Positions 8,967-18,811 of a stretch of 64,000 bases of DNA are shown here, in pieces; position 1 is the first letter of the stretch, and each line of letters starts with the position of its first letter. Under the pieces are notes generated by a model that was given only the letters and a program-made list of their open reading frames with translations, made no database searches and was not told where the DNA came from. Made by a program: the position numbers and the translations under genes. Source of the stretch: Pseudomonas sp. CC120222-01a (lineage in GTDB: Bacteria > Pseudomonadota > Gammaproteobacteria > Pseudomonadales > Pseudomonadaceae); contig NZ_QEQQ01000008.1 in NCBI RefSeq assembly GCF_003097235.1, forward strand, positions 1 through 64,000, written 5' to 3'.

Positions 8967-10453
8967 TGCGTATCGAGCCGCCCAACCAGCGAAATCTCGA
9001 AGTTGGCGCCCATGTATTTGAAATGCGGGCGCACGGCGATGGAGACCTGATACCAGCCCGGATCTCCGGCGACATCCGTGACGGTGATTGCGGCGGCGCG
9101 CAACGGGCGACGACTGCGTACATCGGCCGAAGGGTTTTCCTGGTCGGCGACGTATTGCTTGATCCACTTGTTGAGCTCCGACTCCAGGTCGCGACGCTCC
9201 TTCCAACTGCCGATCTGTTCGCGTTGCATGACCTTGATGTAGTGCGCCAGGCGGTTGACGATGAACAGGTACGGCAGTTGGGTGCCGAGCTTGTAGTTGG
9301 TCTGGGCCTGCAGGCCTTCTGGGGTCTTGGGGAAGCTTTTGGGCTTCTGCACCGAGTTGGCCGAAAAGAACGCCGCGTTGTCGCTGTCCTTGCGCATGGT
9401 CAGGGCGATGAAGCCTTCCTCGGCCAGTTCGAACTCCTTACGGTCTGAGATCAGCACCTCGGTGGGGATCTTTGCCTGCAACTGGCCCAGTGATTCGTAG
9501 AGGTGCACCGGGAGGTCATCCACAGCGCCACCCGACTGCGGACCTATGATGTTCGGGCACCAGCGGTAGCGGGCAAAGCTGTCGTTGATGCAGCTGGCCA
9601 GGAGGAACGCGGCGTTGCCCCACAGGTAGTTGCCGTGGCGAGCGTCCATGTTCTCGTGGTAACTGAAGCTTTCAGTCGGCAGCTCTTCAGGGTGGTACGG
9701 CGCACGCAGCATGAAGCGCGGTGCGACCAGCGCGGTGTGGCGAGCATCTTCGCTGTCGCGGAACGCTCGCCACTTGGCATGGCGGGGGCCGGCAAAGATG
9801 TCCTTGATTTCTTTCAGGTCAGGCAGGTCTTCGAAACTGCTGAGATTGAAGAATTCCGGTGCTGGCGCTGCGAGAAACGGTGCGTGGGCCATGGCACCCA
9901 CTGATGCCATGTAACTAAGCAGTTTGATATCAGGTGATGACGGACCGAAATGGTAATTGCCCAGCATGGCGGCAATCGGCTCGCCACCGAACTGGCCATA
10001 ACCGGCGGTGTAAACATGTTTGTAGATACCGCTGCAGGTGATATCGGCTGCGTTTTCGAAATCGTCGAGCAACTCCTCCTTGCTGGTATGCAGGAACTCA
10101 AGCTTTATGTTCTCACGAAAGTCCGTGCGGTCTACCAGCAGTTTCAGGCTGCGCCAGGCAGACTCCAGTTGCTGGAACTCCGGTTGATGGAGGATGGCAT
10201 CCATCTGTTTGCCAAGTACACGGTCGACCTCGGCAATCATCTGGTCGACGCGATGCTTGTTGATCGATTGCTCCAGCTCATCACTTCGCAGAATCTGCGT
10301 AATGAATGCGGCTACGCCTTGCCGGGCAACCTGATAGCCTTCCTGGGTCGGGACCAGCAGGGTTTGCGCCATGATCTGGTCGAGCAAGGTAGCCTCGCCC
10401 AATACTTCGGATGGAACTTCGGCCGTGGTGGTCGTGTTGTGCTGGGTCGGCAT
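8963..10453 (-). CDS. tssC: T6SS contractile sheath large subunit TssC (VipB)
   Basis: 496 aa. Large sheath subunit that pairs with TssB and contracts to fire the Hcp tube. Family signatures are plain: the AWRSLKLLVDRTDF segment, FGGEPIAAMLGNYHFG, ARYRWCPNIIGPQSGGAV, QLPYLFIVNRLAHYIKVMQRE and the C-terminal PHFKYMGANFEISLVGRLD. Follows tssB by 18 bases. The call is very secure. Confidence 0.97.
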   Translation of the reverse strand: MPTQHNTTTTAEVPSEVLGEATLLDQIMAQTLLVPTQEGYQVARQGVAAFITQILRSDELEQSINKHRVDQMIAEVDRVLGKQMDAILHQPEFQQLESAWRSLKLLVDRTDFRENIKLEFLHTSKEELLDDFENAADITCSGIYKHVYTAGYGQFGGEPIAAMLGNYHFGPSSPDIKLLSYMASVGAMAHAPFLAAPAPEFFNLSSFEDLPDLKEIKDIFAGPRHAKWRAFRDSEDARHTALVAPRFMLRAPYHPEELPTESFSYHENMDARHGNYLWGNAAFLLASCINDSFARYRWCPNIIGPQSGGAVDDLPVHLYESLGQLQAKIPTEVLISDRKEFELAEEGFIALTMRKDSDNAAFFSANSVQKPKSFPKTPEGLQAQTNYKLGTQLPYLFIVNRLAHYIKVMQREQIGSWKERRDLESELNKWIKQYVADQENPSADVRSRRPLRAAAITVTDVAGDPGWYQVSIAVRPHFKYMGANFEISLVGRLDTQ

Positions 10454-10471
10454 GCTGACGCTCCGTTGTCT

Positions 10472-10975
10472 TCAGTCTTTTCGTGGTGCGTCGAGCACCA
10501 GGTTCAGTTCTTGTGCCAGTCGCTGGCGAGCCTGACCGTCACCCAGCAACTGCTGGAGCTGCTTGCGGAACGCCGGGACGTTGCCCAGCGGGCCTTTCAG
10601 GGCCACCAGCGCCTCGCGCAGCTCGATCAGCCGGTTCAGCTCTGGTACCTGGCGCGCGATTCGGTCTGGCCCGAAGTCCTTGATCGAGGCGAACTGCAGG
10701 TTGACGGCCAGATCGGTGTCCGAGTCCTGGCCGAGCAGGGAGGGGACCGACAGGTTCAGGCTCACCTGAGCGTCTTCCAGCACACTGTCGAACGAATGCT
10801 TGTCGATCCGCAGGACGGGTCGGTCTTCGAGCGCACGGCTGTCGTTCAGTCCGAAATCACCGATAACCAGCATCTTGTGGGGCAATTCGATTTCAGCCTG
10901 CTCGCCGCCTGTAGCGGGTACGTAACGGATGTTGATGCGCTCTTTTGGCGCCACGGAGTTCGTATTCTTTGACAT
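10472..10975 (-). CDS. tssB: T6SS contractile sheath small subunit TssB (VipA)
   Basis: 167 aa, starting MSKNTNSVAPKERINIRY. Contains the TssB core: LPHKMLVIGDFGLNDS, VNLQFASIKDFGPDRIARQVPELNRLI, then LKGPLGNVPAFRKQL. It is the first gene of the leftward T6SS unit, so its promoter must lie in the 342-base gap to its right. The call is very secure. Confidence 0.96.
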   Translation of the reverse strand: MSKNTNSVAPKERINIRYVPATGGEQAEIELPHKMLVIGDFGLNDSRALEDRPVLRIDKHSFDSVLEDAQVSLNLSVPSLLGQDSDTDLAVNLQFASIKDFGPDRIARQVPELNRLIELREALVALKGPLGNVPAFRKQLQQLLGDGQARQRLAQELNLVLDAPRKD

Positions 10976-11317
10976 ATTTATTCAAACTTCCTGCTGTATT
11001 TGTAGGGCGTTTCGTACAAGTGCCTAGTGTGGAGGCTTTATATTTGTAGGATGTTTCTCGTGACTGTCCGTTTTGTGTAGGAGTCGTCCTACATGGGGAT
11101 GATTTGTTGACGGGAATGCTGGTCGGCAAGTTTTCCTTCTTTAAAAACATGCGCAGGAAGCTTGTTGTTGGTCGAGGCTTTTAGTGTAAGTAAATATTTA
11201 TTTGAATATCTCGTTGGTCATGAATAGTCTTTCTGAAGTTTGGCTGTGCCTGGTGCTGTTAACTTGGTTGCAAGTGCGGGGTCGAGCATGGATTTTTAGA
11301 GGGAGAGCTAACTTACG
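10976..11317. promoter_or_regulatory. Divergent T6SS control region with palindrome and direct repeats
   Basis: This AT-richer gap holds no gene. TGTAGGAGTCGTCCTACA at 11076-11093 has 7-bp perfect arms and, read as TGTAGG-N6-CCTACA, differs by one base per arm from the GacA box TGTAAG-N6-CTTACA. It lies ~100 bases upstream of tssB. The phrase TATTTGTAGG-RY-GTTTC occurs twice in the same direction (10997-11013 and 11041-11057), 44 bases apart, so the TGTAGG half-site is present three times. An A/T-rich stretch at 11190-11230 may hold the tagO promoter. I found no convincing -24/-12 element. Confidence 0.55.
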
Positions 11318-11971
11318 ATGATTGCCCGCAGTGCATTTGCCGCTGGTCTTTCGTTGCTGTTCGTTTTGCAACCGGCGTTTGCTGGTGCCGTACGGGACTG
11401 CCCAAGCGTGGTATCCAACCTGGAGCGCCTGGCCTGCTTCGACGAGGCCGCCGGCACGCCTGCCCGGGCGCCCAGTCAGGCATGGTCGGCACCGGAGCAG
11501 CAGGCTCCAAGCGTGTCACGCGTGATGGCCAACGAGGCCGGCCGCCCCATCGAGGACCTGACCTTCCGCCTCGGTAATGCCCACGAGGAGGCTGGAGCAG
11601 CGCAGCCGTGGCTGGTGATATCAGCACCGGCGATAGCTTCAGCCGAGCCACGCAGCTATCTGGTGATCAGCTGTATCCAGAACATTTCCAGGCTGCAGCT
11701 GATCACTGGGCAGCCGCTCAATGTCAATCGGGTCAAGGTGCAACTGCAGGGAACGCGTGGAGTCAGCACGGCAACGGCTTGGCAGGTGATGGAAAATGGC
11801 CAGGTACTCGATGCGGGCCGCGGACTACCGGCCATCGAACAGATCAAGCGCTTGATAGGTGCCCATAGGGTTCAGGTAGTCAGCGATGACCCGGCCGTCG
11901 ATGGGCTGACGTTCGATGCTCAGGGGCTGGACCCACTGATCGACCAGGCGCGAAAAACATGTCGCTGGTAG
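11318..11971 (+). CDS. T6SS-associated periplasmic protein TagO/VasI family
   Basis: 217 aa with a cleavable signal peptide (MIARSAFAAGLSLLFVLQPAFA, cut near residue 22). The mature protein begins DCPSVVSNLERLACFDEAAG, a motif typical of the VCA0118 (VasI/TagO) family, and ends in Cys-Arg-Trp. The order tagO-tssA-tssM matches VCA0118-VCA0119-VCA0120 of Vibrio cholerae. GGGAGAG lies upstream of the ATG. Its role is accessory and not well defined. First gene of the rightward T6SS unit; its end overlaps tssA by 13 bases. Confidence 0.85.
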   Translation: MIARSAFAAGLSLLFVLQPAFAGAVRDCPSVVSNLERLACFDEAAGTPARAPSQAWSAPEQQAPSVSRVMANEAGRPIEDLTFRLGNAHEEAGAAQPWLVISAPAIASAEPRSYLVISCIQNISRLQLITGQPLNVNRVKVQLQGTRGVSTATAWQVMENGQVLDAGRGLPAIEQIKRLIGAHRVQVVSDDPAVDGLTFDAQGLDPLIDQARKTCRW

Positions 11972-13425
11972 CGGAGGTGTCGGCGCAGGACATCGAGCGG
12001 TTGCTTGCGCCCATCGACCCCGAAACACCGGCAGGCCTGTTCGACATCGAGGACGATAGCTATCAGGCGGTCGACCAGGAAATGGTCAAGCTTGGCGGCC
12101 TGCACGAAGCGACCATCGATTGGCCGTACATCGAAGAGGCATCCCGCGAGTACTTGAGCCAACGCTGCAAGCACTTGCGCATCGTCGCGCACCTGAGCGC
12201 CGCTTGGCTGCGCAGCGGTTGTTGGGCGCGCTGGGGCTTCACCGCCGGGCTGCTGGCCGGGGTGCTCGACCGCTACTGGGAGTCCGCACACCCCAAGCCC
12301 GGGCCCAAGGGCTTGCTCGTCAAGCGCAAACTGGTGGTGCTGGTGCTCAACCGCTTGCTAGAGGCGCTGCCGCGCCTGGACCGGTTCACCTTCGGCCCCA
12401 CTCAGGCAGCGGCGGCGCGCCAGGCAATGGAATGCCTGCAACGGCAGACGCACAAGGCGCAACTTGAACCGAGCCTGCTCGACACGTTGCAACGGCAGTT
12501 GTTCAAGCAGCTGGAATGTGCCGTCGGCAACGTCGAAAGCGTACCTGCCACGGTCGCCGCGCCTCGGCCAACGCCCGCACCGCTGGGCGACGCTTTCGCG
12601 ATGCCCAAGGCCAGCTTGTCTCTGGGCAACGAGCGCGAGACCCGGCGGGCATTGTTGAACATGGCCGAATACATCAACCAGCAGGACCATTACGACCCAA
12701 CGGGTTACCAGCTGCGCCGCTTTGGTCTGTGGGCGCCAATCAAGGCGGCACCGATGTCCAGGCAGGACCATCGCACCGAGCTGATGGCAGTGCCGACCGA
12801 TATCGTCGGTAGCTACGAAGACGCCATCGCCAGCCACGCGACGGACCTGACGCTGCTATTGCGCATTGAAAAGAGCGTGGCGGCCTCGCCGTACTGGATC
12901 CGCGGCAGTTTCCTGGCCGCGACGGTGGCAAATCGCTTGGCGATGGGCGAGGTGGCCGAAGCCATTCGCGCCGCCTCCGTCCGATTTGTCCAGCGCCTTC
13001 CGGCCCTGCAGCGTTTGTGTTTCAGCGACGGCACGGCGTTCGTCGACGAGCCATGCCTGGCATGGCTCAAAGGTGCGCAAAGGCAGGTCGATCGGGGCGC
13101 GCCTGCCCATGAGTTCGGGGCGCTTCGTGAAGAGCTGGCCAACCAGTTGGAAGCGAGTGGAATCGAGCCGGTGCTGCTGCGCCTGCAGGCACTGCAAGCG
13201 GACTTTGGCGCACCGCGCGAGCGTTGCCACAGCACGCTGATTGCCGCTGATCTGCTGGCGGCGCGCGGGGTTTCCTGGCTGGCCCAGGACCTGTGCAGCA
13301 GTGTCGCCCTGACGATGCAGCAAACCACGGCGGATGCCTGGGAACCTGATGTGTTCCAGAGGCTTCAGCAGTACGGCGCTCATGCCGAGCTGACCGATCA
13401 GAACAAGGACTGGAAACCTTCATGA
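11959..13425 (+). CDS. tssA: T6SS cap/chaperone protein TssA (ImpA_N, VasJ-like)
   Basis: 488 aa. The N-terminal ImpA_N domain (residues ~10-130: IERLLAPIDPETPAGLFDIEDD, EYLSQRCKHLRIVAHLSAAWLR) marks TssA, which starts tail assembly at the baseplate and guides sheath growth. The middle carries the RRALLNMAEYINQQDHYDPTGYQLRRFGLW block. The C-terminal half is helical and acts in oligomerisation in relatives. It overlaps tagO by 13 bases and tssM by 4 bases, so the three are one operon. Confidence 0.9.
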   Translation: MSLVAEVSAQDIERLLAPIDPETPAGLFDIEDDSYQAVDQEMVKLGGLHEATIDWPYIEEASREYLSQRCKHLRIVAHLSAAWLRSGCWARWGFTAGLLAGVLDRYWESAHPKPGPKGLLVKRKLVVLVLNRLLEALPRLDRFTFGPTQAAAARQAMECLQRQTHKAQLEPSLLDTLQRQLFKQLECAVGNVESVPATVAAPRPTPAPLGDAFAMPKASLSLGNERETRRALLNMAEYINQQDHYDPTGYQLRRFGLWAPIKAAPMSRQDHRTELMAVPTDIVGSYEDAIASHATDLTLLLRIEKSVAASPYWIRGSFLAATVANRLAMGEVAEAIRAASVRFVQRLPALQRLCFSDGTAFVDEPCLAWLKGAQRQVDRGAPAHEFGALREELANQLEASGIEPVLLRLQALQADFGAPRERCHSTLIAADLLAARGVSWLAQDLCSSVALTMQQTTADAWEPDVFQRLQQYGAHAELTDQNKDWKPS

Positions 13426-16400
13426 GTCAATTCTGGAAGCTATTCAAACGTTGGGGCTTGCCGCTGGCCATGCGAATCGGCCTTGCCATGCCGCTGCTGC
13501 TTGGGTTGGGCGCATTGTTGATGTTGGTCGCCATCTGGTGGCTGGGTCCGCAGTGGAGCTGGCGTGAGCAACAGCCCTTGGCCAGTGTTGCGCAACGCAG
13601 TGTGGCCAGCCTGCTGCTGGTCCTGGTGCCGCTGTTGTGCTGGATCGCTGTACTGCGCAAGCGCTTTCGTAGCCTGCAGGCGGAACGCCGCCAGGACGCA
13701 GCGGCCCAGGCCGATCCGTGCTTGCCGTTTGTTCACGCCCAGCAACAGGCGCTGGATCGCCAGCTGGCGAACTACCTGAGCAATGCGGGAGGACGACGGG
13801 CACTGTACCGTTTGCCCTGGTACCTGATGCTGGGCGACAAGTGCGCAGGCAAGAGTGGTTTTATTGAGGGTACGAACCAGAGGTTTTCCTTGACGCGTAT
13901 CGGCAATGTCCAGGCGCGTGGGCAGCAACTTGAGCAGACTGCTTTTCCGGTGGGCTGGTGGGTCAGCAATGAGGCGGTGATCCTCGATCCGCCAGGCGAT
14001 CTCATCATCCACGACGCCATAGACGCACAGCAGCAGGATGCCGAGCAGGGACCGTCGGCGGGGCTACCTGCGGGTATCCAGGCCAGGCTCTGGAGCGACT
14101 TGCTGGCCTGGTTGTTGCGCAATCGCAGCCGCCGGGCGCTCAATGGCCTGTTGCTGGTCGTGGACCTGCCCGCGTTGCTGCATGGGACACCGCAGCAACG
14201 TACCGCGCTGGCCTATGTATTGCGCACCCGTCTGCATGAGGTGAGCAGCCAGCTGGGCGCCCGGCTGCCGCTGTACGTGGTACTGAGCAAATTCGACTTG
14301 CTGGACGGCTTCGGTCCGTTTTACAACCGTCTTTCACCGGCCCAGCGCGAACAGTTGCTGGGCTTCACATTCAGGCTCGATGCGCTCAGCCGTTTTGATG
14401 CCTGGCAGGACGAGTTGGTCGAGCAATATGATCGCCTGATCCTCCAGCTGCAGGCACAAACCCTGCAGCAATTGCTGCTTGCGGACGGCCTGCCCCAGCG
14501 CACATCCCTCGTATCACTGCTTGCACAGCTGGGCGGGCTGCGGCCGATCCTGACTGGCTTCCTGCGCGAAGTGCTGGCCAGTGATCGCTTCACCACGCCG
14601 CCACTGGTGCGCGGCGTGTTCTGGTCCTCGGTGCAGCAGCAGGGAGAGGTCAGCAACGCGTTCGTACGCGAGGCGGCGCAGCCCTACAACACACCATTGC
14701 CACCGCGCGAGAGCACGCGACAGCCCAAGGCGCAGCGCTTTTTCGCCCAGCAGGTCTTCCAGCAGGTCGTCTACAAGGAAGCGGGCCTGGCCGGCGACAA
14801 CGTACGGGTTTCGCGAGGCAAACGCCAGTTGCTGTGGGTCGGCTCCGCCGTGGGCGTGCTGGCATTGGCTGTGGCAACCGCCACCTGGCATCGCTACTTC
14901 GACCTCAACGGCGCCAAGGCGGCTGGGGTGCTGGACAAGAGCCGGTCGTTCAGCCAACAGGCCGTGGACCCACGCCTGGACCCCACCGGCCGCAACCTGC
15001 TGGAACCGCTCGACCAGATCCGCGACGCTGTTGCGGTGTTTGGTGATTATCGCGCCGCATGGCCGCTGGTGGCGGATGTTGGCCTGTATCAGGGGCGGGT
15101 CATCGGACCCCGGGTCGACGAAGCCTACCTGAGCCTGCTTTCGCGGCGCTTCCTGCCAGCCTTGGCCAGCGGCGTGGTTGATGCAATGGATGCAGCGCCG
15201 GCTGGCAGCGAGCAACAGATGGCTGCGCTCAGGGTCTACCGCATGCTCGAAGACCGCCAAAACCGTCGTCCGGAATGGGTCGAGGAGTGGATGGCGAGCC
15301 AGTGGCAACAGGCGTTTCCCGGCCAAGGGCAGGTACAACGGGAACTCATGCGACATTTGCAGTATGCCCTGGCTTATGCCGATGCCGACCTTCCGCAATA
15401 CCAGGCGCGCGTCGCGAGCGTTCAGCAGGCTTTGCGCAAGGTCCCGTTGCCACAACGGGTGTATGCCACGCTCAAGCAGCAGGCCCTGGAGCGGCTGCCT
15501 TACGGGCTGGATCTGCGTCACCAGGTGGGCCCGGTCTTCGACATCGTCTATCAGCCAGCCGACCGCGCCACAGAGGACATCTACCTGGCGCGCCTGCTCA
15601 CGGCGAAAGGGCTTGGCGAGTACTTCGAGCCGCAGAGTCGGCACATCACCGACATGGCCTTGATCGACCAGTGGGCGCTGGGCGAACGCAAAGCCCTCGA
15701 TTACTCCGATGCCGACCGCGAAGCCCTGACCGAGCGAGTACGCGCCCTTTACAGCGCGGACTACATCGCCAGCTGGCAGCGCGCGCTTCAGGCATTGGCC
15801 ATCGCAGATTTCCGTGACCTCGACCATGCGGTGAAGGTCCTTGAGCAACTGACCGGGCCGGCGGCGCCATTGCGACGGTTGCTGGAGACCGTGCGTGACA
15901 ACACTGTCATCCAACCTTTGCCGGAATTATCCAGCATGCCCGATGCCGTAACGGGCAGCCCGCTGCCACTGCAGATTACCGGGATCAGCCGGGCATTTTC
16001 CGGGCTGAACGCCATGCTCGACGCGAAAGGTGAGAAGCCCAGCTACTACGACGAAACACTCGGTGCGATTATTGCCGTCCATGAATATGCGAGGACAGTG
16101 CAGGTCAGTCCGGAACGAGGCAATGCAGCGTTGCAGGCGGTGCTGCAGCGCTTCTCGATGCAGGGCGCCGACCCCATCGGTACGTTGCAGCGAGTCGCGA
16201 CCGGCCTGCCTGAGCCAGTCAGGCAGCAGGTCAGGGCGGTCGCCGAGCAGACCGCTCGCGTGTTGAATATCGAGGCCCTGCGAGAACTGGAGCGCCGCTG
16301 GGACAGTGAGGTGTACAGCTTCTTCCAGCAACGCCTGGCTGGCCGCTACCCCTTCGTGGTGAAAGCGCCCGATGCCTCGCTGGACGACTTCGAGGCCTTC

Positions 16401-16994
16401 TTTGGGCCGAAGGGCCGATTGCAGCAGTTTCAGGATCAGTACCTCAAGGTCTTCCTGAAAGACAATCTCGAGGCGTTGCGCTCGGACGGGCTGGGCACTT
16501 CGCTGATTCGCGAGGATGTCATCGGGCAACTGGAAGCCGCCGACCGCATCCGCGAGACGTTCTTCGACCCGCGTGGCAACCTCAGCGTGCAGTTCAGCAT
16601 CGAGCCCTTGGGCCTCAGTGCCAACCAGCGCACCAGCCTGCTCGACCTCGATGGCCAATTGATTTCCTACACCCACGGGCCGCGCCAGATCGTCGGGGTG
16701 ATCTGGCCCAATACGCTGGGGCAGCAGGTGCGCAGCAACCTCACCCTGCTCAGCCAAGGTGGCAACAGCAGCAGCCTCGATTATCGCGGCCCTTGGTCGA
16801 TGTTCCGTCTGCTCAGCCGCGGAGCGCTCAATGGGCGCACCGAGAGCAGCGTGGACCTTAGCTTCCGTGCCGGCGATGGGGTGATGCGCTACCGGTTGAA
16901 TGCCGAAAAAGCGTTCAACCCCATTACCCAGCAACCGTTCAAGGGGTTCAAGCTGCCGCGCGGGTTGTTGCAGGTGGCGCAGCAGGTCAACTGA
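13422..16994 (+). CDS. tssM: T6SS inner-membrane protein TssM (IcmF)
   Basis: 1190 aa. Spans the inner membrane and forms the channel of the TssJLM complex. Two N-terminal membrane segments (~18-42 and ~60-78) precede a cytoplasmic NTPase-like domain with a Walker A motif GDKCAGKS at residues 138-145. A third membrane segment lies near residue 470 (LWVGSAVGVLALAVATA). The rest is the large periplasmic IcmF region that contacts TssJ. The start overlaps tssA by 4 bases. It ends 18 bases from the convergent galD. Confidence 0.95.
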   Translation: MSQFWKLFKRWGLPLAMRIGLAMPLLLGLGALLMLVAIWWLGPQWSWREQQPLASVAQRSVASLLLVLVPLLCWIAVLRKRFRSLQAERRQDAAAQADPCLPFVHAQQQALDRQLANYLSNAGGRRALYRLPWYLMLGDKCAGKSGFIEGTNQRFSLTRIGNVQARGQQLEQTAFPVGWWVSNEAVILDPPGDLIIHDAIDAQQQDAEQGPSAGLPAGIQARLWSDLLAWLLRNRSRRALNGLLLVVDLPALLHGTPQQRTALAYVLRTRLHEVSSQLGARLPLYVVLSKFDLLDGFGPFYNRLSPAQREQLLGFTFRLDALSRFDAWQDELVEQYDRLILQLQAQTLQQLLLADGLPQRTSLVSLLAQLGGLRPILTGFLREVLASDRFTTPPLVRGVFWSSVQQQGEVSNAFVREAAQPYNTPLPPRESTRQPKAQRFFAQQVFQQVVYKEAGLAGDNVRVSRGKRQLLWVGSAVGVLALAVATATWHRYFDLNGAKAAGVLDKSRSFSQQAVDPRLDPTGRNLLEPLDQIRDAVAVFGDYRAAWPLVADVGLYQGRVIGPRVDEAYLSLLSRRFLPALASGVVDAMDAAPAGSEQQMAALRVYRMLEDRQNRRPEWVEEWMASQWQQAFPGQGQVQRELMRHLQYALAYADADLPQYQARVASVQQALRKVPLPQRVYATLKQQALERLPYGLDLRHQVGPVFDIVYQPADRATEDIYLARLLTAKGLGEYFEPQSRHITDMALIDQWALGERKALDYSDADREALTERVRALYSADYIASWQRALQALAIADFRDLDHAVKVLEQLTGPAAPLRRLLETVRDNTVIQPLPELSSMPDAVTGSPLPLQITGISRAFSGLNAMLDAKGEKPSYYDETLGAIIAVHEYARTVQVSPERGNAALQAVLQRFSMQGADPIGTLQRVATGLPEPVRQQVRAVAEQTARVLNIEALRELERRWDSEVYSFFQQRLAGRYPFVVKAPDASLDDFEAFFGPKGRLQQFQDQYLKVFLKDNLEALRSDGLGTSLIREDVIGQLEAADRIRETFFDPRGNLSVQFSIEPLGLSANQRTSLLDLDGQLISYTHGPRQIVGVIWPNTLGQQVRSNLTLLSQGGNSSSLDYRGPWSMFRLLSRGALNGRTESSVDLSFRAGDGVMRYRLNAEKAFNPITQQPFKGFKLPRGLLQVAQQVN

Positions 16995-17012
16995 TTCGGT
17001 GCCTATCGTCTT

Positions 17013-18092
17013 CTAAGCACCCGACCATAGCCCCCGAGGTACGCACACCTGCCCGTCGAACAACAGGCGGGCGGTGCGTACCAGCCCGCATCCGCTCAGC
17101 GCTCCCTGCAACAGCGTAACTTCGATACTGAACTCGCCACTGGGGTGCTCCACCGACAGGCGCTGGTGGTCGCCCGTGCCAGTGACGGCAATGCCCTGGG
17201 TCACCGTACCTTCGATCAGGCAGGCAGTCGCGGCACTGACCGCGCCGAACACGCCGATCGAGGCATGGCAGCGGTGCGGAATGAACGAGCGGGTACTGAT
17301 CGTGCCGCCCTGGCGAGGCGGGGAGACCAGGCACATCTTCGGCACGTTGCGCTGGCTGACGTCACCCAGGTTCATGCGCGGCCCCATCTGCAGGCGGATC
17401 GACTCCAGGCGCGCCTTCAGCGCATCATCGGCGTCCAGCGCTTCACGGCTTTCCTGGCCGCTCAGGCCCAGGTCTTCGGCGCGCAGCAGGATGACCGGCA
17501 TGCCATTGTCGATACAGGTCACCTCGATGCCATTGACCTGGTCACGGCTGTTGCCGGTTGGCAGCAGCGCTCCGCAACTGGAGCCGGCGATGTCGGTAAA
17601 GCTGATGACCAGAGGGGCGCCGTACCCGGGCACCCCGTCGATGCGCGTATCGCCGGCGTACTCCACTTGCCCGTGGGGCGTGGGTACCTGGGCGATCGCC
17701 AACTGGCCGGTGTTTTCCATGAAGATGCGCACGGCGGTGACCGGGCCATCGACCTTGACCAGGCCACGTTCGATGGCGAACGGCCCGACCCCGGCCAGGA
17801 TGTTGCCGCAGTTCTGGCCGTAGTCGACCCGTGCCTCATCCACCAGCACCTGGGCGAACAGGTAGTCGACATCGGCCTCTGCGCGCTGCGAGGGGCGGAT
17901 GATCGCCACCTTGCTGGTCAGTGAGTCCGCACCGCCGATGCCGTCGATCTGGCGACTGTCGGGCGAGCCCATGACCGCCAGCAGCACGCGATCGCGCAGG
18001 CCGCCATCGCTGGGCAGGTCGTCCTGCAGGAAGTACGCGCCTTTCGAGGTGCCACCGCGCATGAGCAGGCAGGGGATGCGGGTCTGGCTCAT
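17013..18092 (-). CDS. galD: 4-oxalomesaconate tautomerase GalD
   Basis: 359 aa, PrpF family. Converts the keto form of the gallate ring-cleavage product (4-oxalomesaconate) to the enol form used by GalB. The sequence (SQTRIPCLLMRGGTSKGAY, DGIGGADSLTSKVAII, YGQNCGNILAGVGPF, SFIPHRCHASIGVFGAVS) closely follows P. putida GalD as I remember it. The paired catalytic Cys of PrpF enzymes fit the NCGN and FTDIAGSSCGALLPTG segments. The ATG at 18092 has GGAG 8 bases upstream; a GTG two codons earlier is too close. Last gene of galBCD. Confidence 0.95.
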   Translation of the reverse strand: MSQTRIPCLLMRGGTSKGAYFLQDDLPSDGGLRDRVLLAVMGSPDSRQIDGIGGADSLTSKVAIIRPSQRAEADVDYLFAQVLVDEARVDYGQNCGNILAGVGPFAIERGLVKVDGPVTAVRIFMENTGQLAIAQVPTPHGQVEYAGDTRIDGVPGYGAPLVISFTDIAGSSCGALLPTGNSRDQVNGIEVTCIDNGMPVILLRAEDLGLSGQESREALDADDALKARLESIRLQMGPRMNLGDVSQRNVPKMCLVSPPRQGGTISTRSFIPHRCHASIGVFGAVSAATACLIEGTVTQGIAVTGTGDHQRLSVEHPSGEFSIEVTLLQGALSGCGLVRTARLLFDGQVCVPRGLWSGA

Positions 18093-18094
18093 GT

Positions 18095-18811
18095 TCACTG
18101 CTCCAGGTCGGCAAGCTGGTCGACGTAGCGCAGGCCTTTGGCGGCCAGGCGAGGGCGCATCTGGTAGATGTCCAGGCCCAATTCACCGGCCGCCAGGCGC
18201 AGGCGTTTGCGCTCTTCCAGTTCGGCGCGCTCGGTCGCTGCGCGCAGCACGCCTGCCGCTTCGCCATGGCGCACCACGACCACGCCGTCATCGTCGGCAA
18301 CGATGATGTCACCGGCATTGACCAGTTGCCCGGCGCACAGCAGCGGCAGGTTCACTGAACCCAGCACTTCCTTGACCGTGCCCTGGGCATTGATGGCCCG
18401 CGACCACACGGCAAAGCCCATGTCGCGCAGGGTCTGGCTGTCGCGCACACCGGCGTCGATTACCAGGGCGCGCACACCGCGGGCCTTGAGCGAGGTTGCC
18501 AGCAGGTCGCCGAAGTAGCCGTCACAACATGGCGAGCTGGGCGCAACCACCAGCAGGTCGCCCGGGCGACACTGTTCGACGGCGACATGGAACATCCAGT
18601 TGTCGCCCGGCGCCACCAGCACCGTCACGGCTGTGCCGGCCACGGCCACGCCTTGCTGGATCGGGCGCAGGCCACAGTCGAGCAGGCCTTTGCGGCCTTG
18701 GGCCTCGTGCACCGTTGCCACGCCCAGGCGGCCCAGGGCTTCGACCACCTCGGCCGGTGCCCGGGGAATGTTGCGCACGACCACGCCGGTCTTGCCGATC
18801 AGCGCGCTCAT
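18095..18811 (-). CDS. galC: 4-carboxy-4-hydroxy-2-oxoadipate aldolase GalC
   Basis: 238 aa. Class II HMG/CHA aldolase (RraA fold) that splits 4-carboxy-4-hydroxy-2-oxoadipate to pyruvate and oxaloacetate, the last step of gallate breakdown. Motifs: [36 protein letters not shown], and the substrate/metal site [14 protein letters not shown]. The start overlaps the galB stop (ATGA), and its own stop lies two bases before galD, so galBCD is translated as a block. Confidence 0.94.
   Translation of the reverse strand: MSALIGKTGVVVRNIPRAPAEVVEALGRLGVATVHEAQGRKGLLDCGLRPIQQGVAVAGTAVTVLVAPGDNWMFHVAVEQCRPGDLLVVAPSSPCCDGYFGDLLATSLKARGVRALVIDAGVRDSQTLRDMGFAVWSRAINAQGTVKEVLGSVNLPLLCAGQLVNAGDIIVADDDGVVVVRHGEAAGVLRAATERAELEERKRLRLAAGELGLDIYQMRPRLAAKGLRYVDQLADLEQ

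Noticed and set aside
10976..11317. A sigma-54 promoter in the T6SS control region
   Set aside because: Candidate GG and GC pairs were not 10 bases apart on either strand; the closest plus-strand case is off by one.
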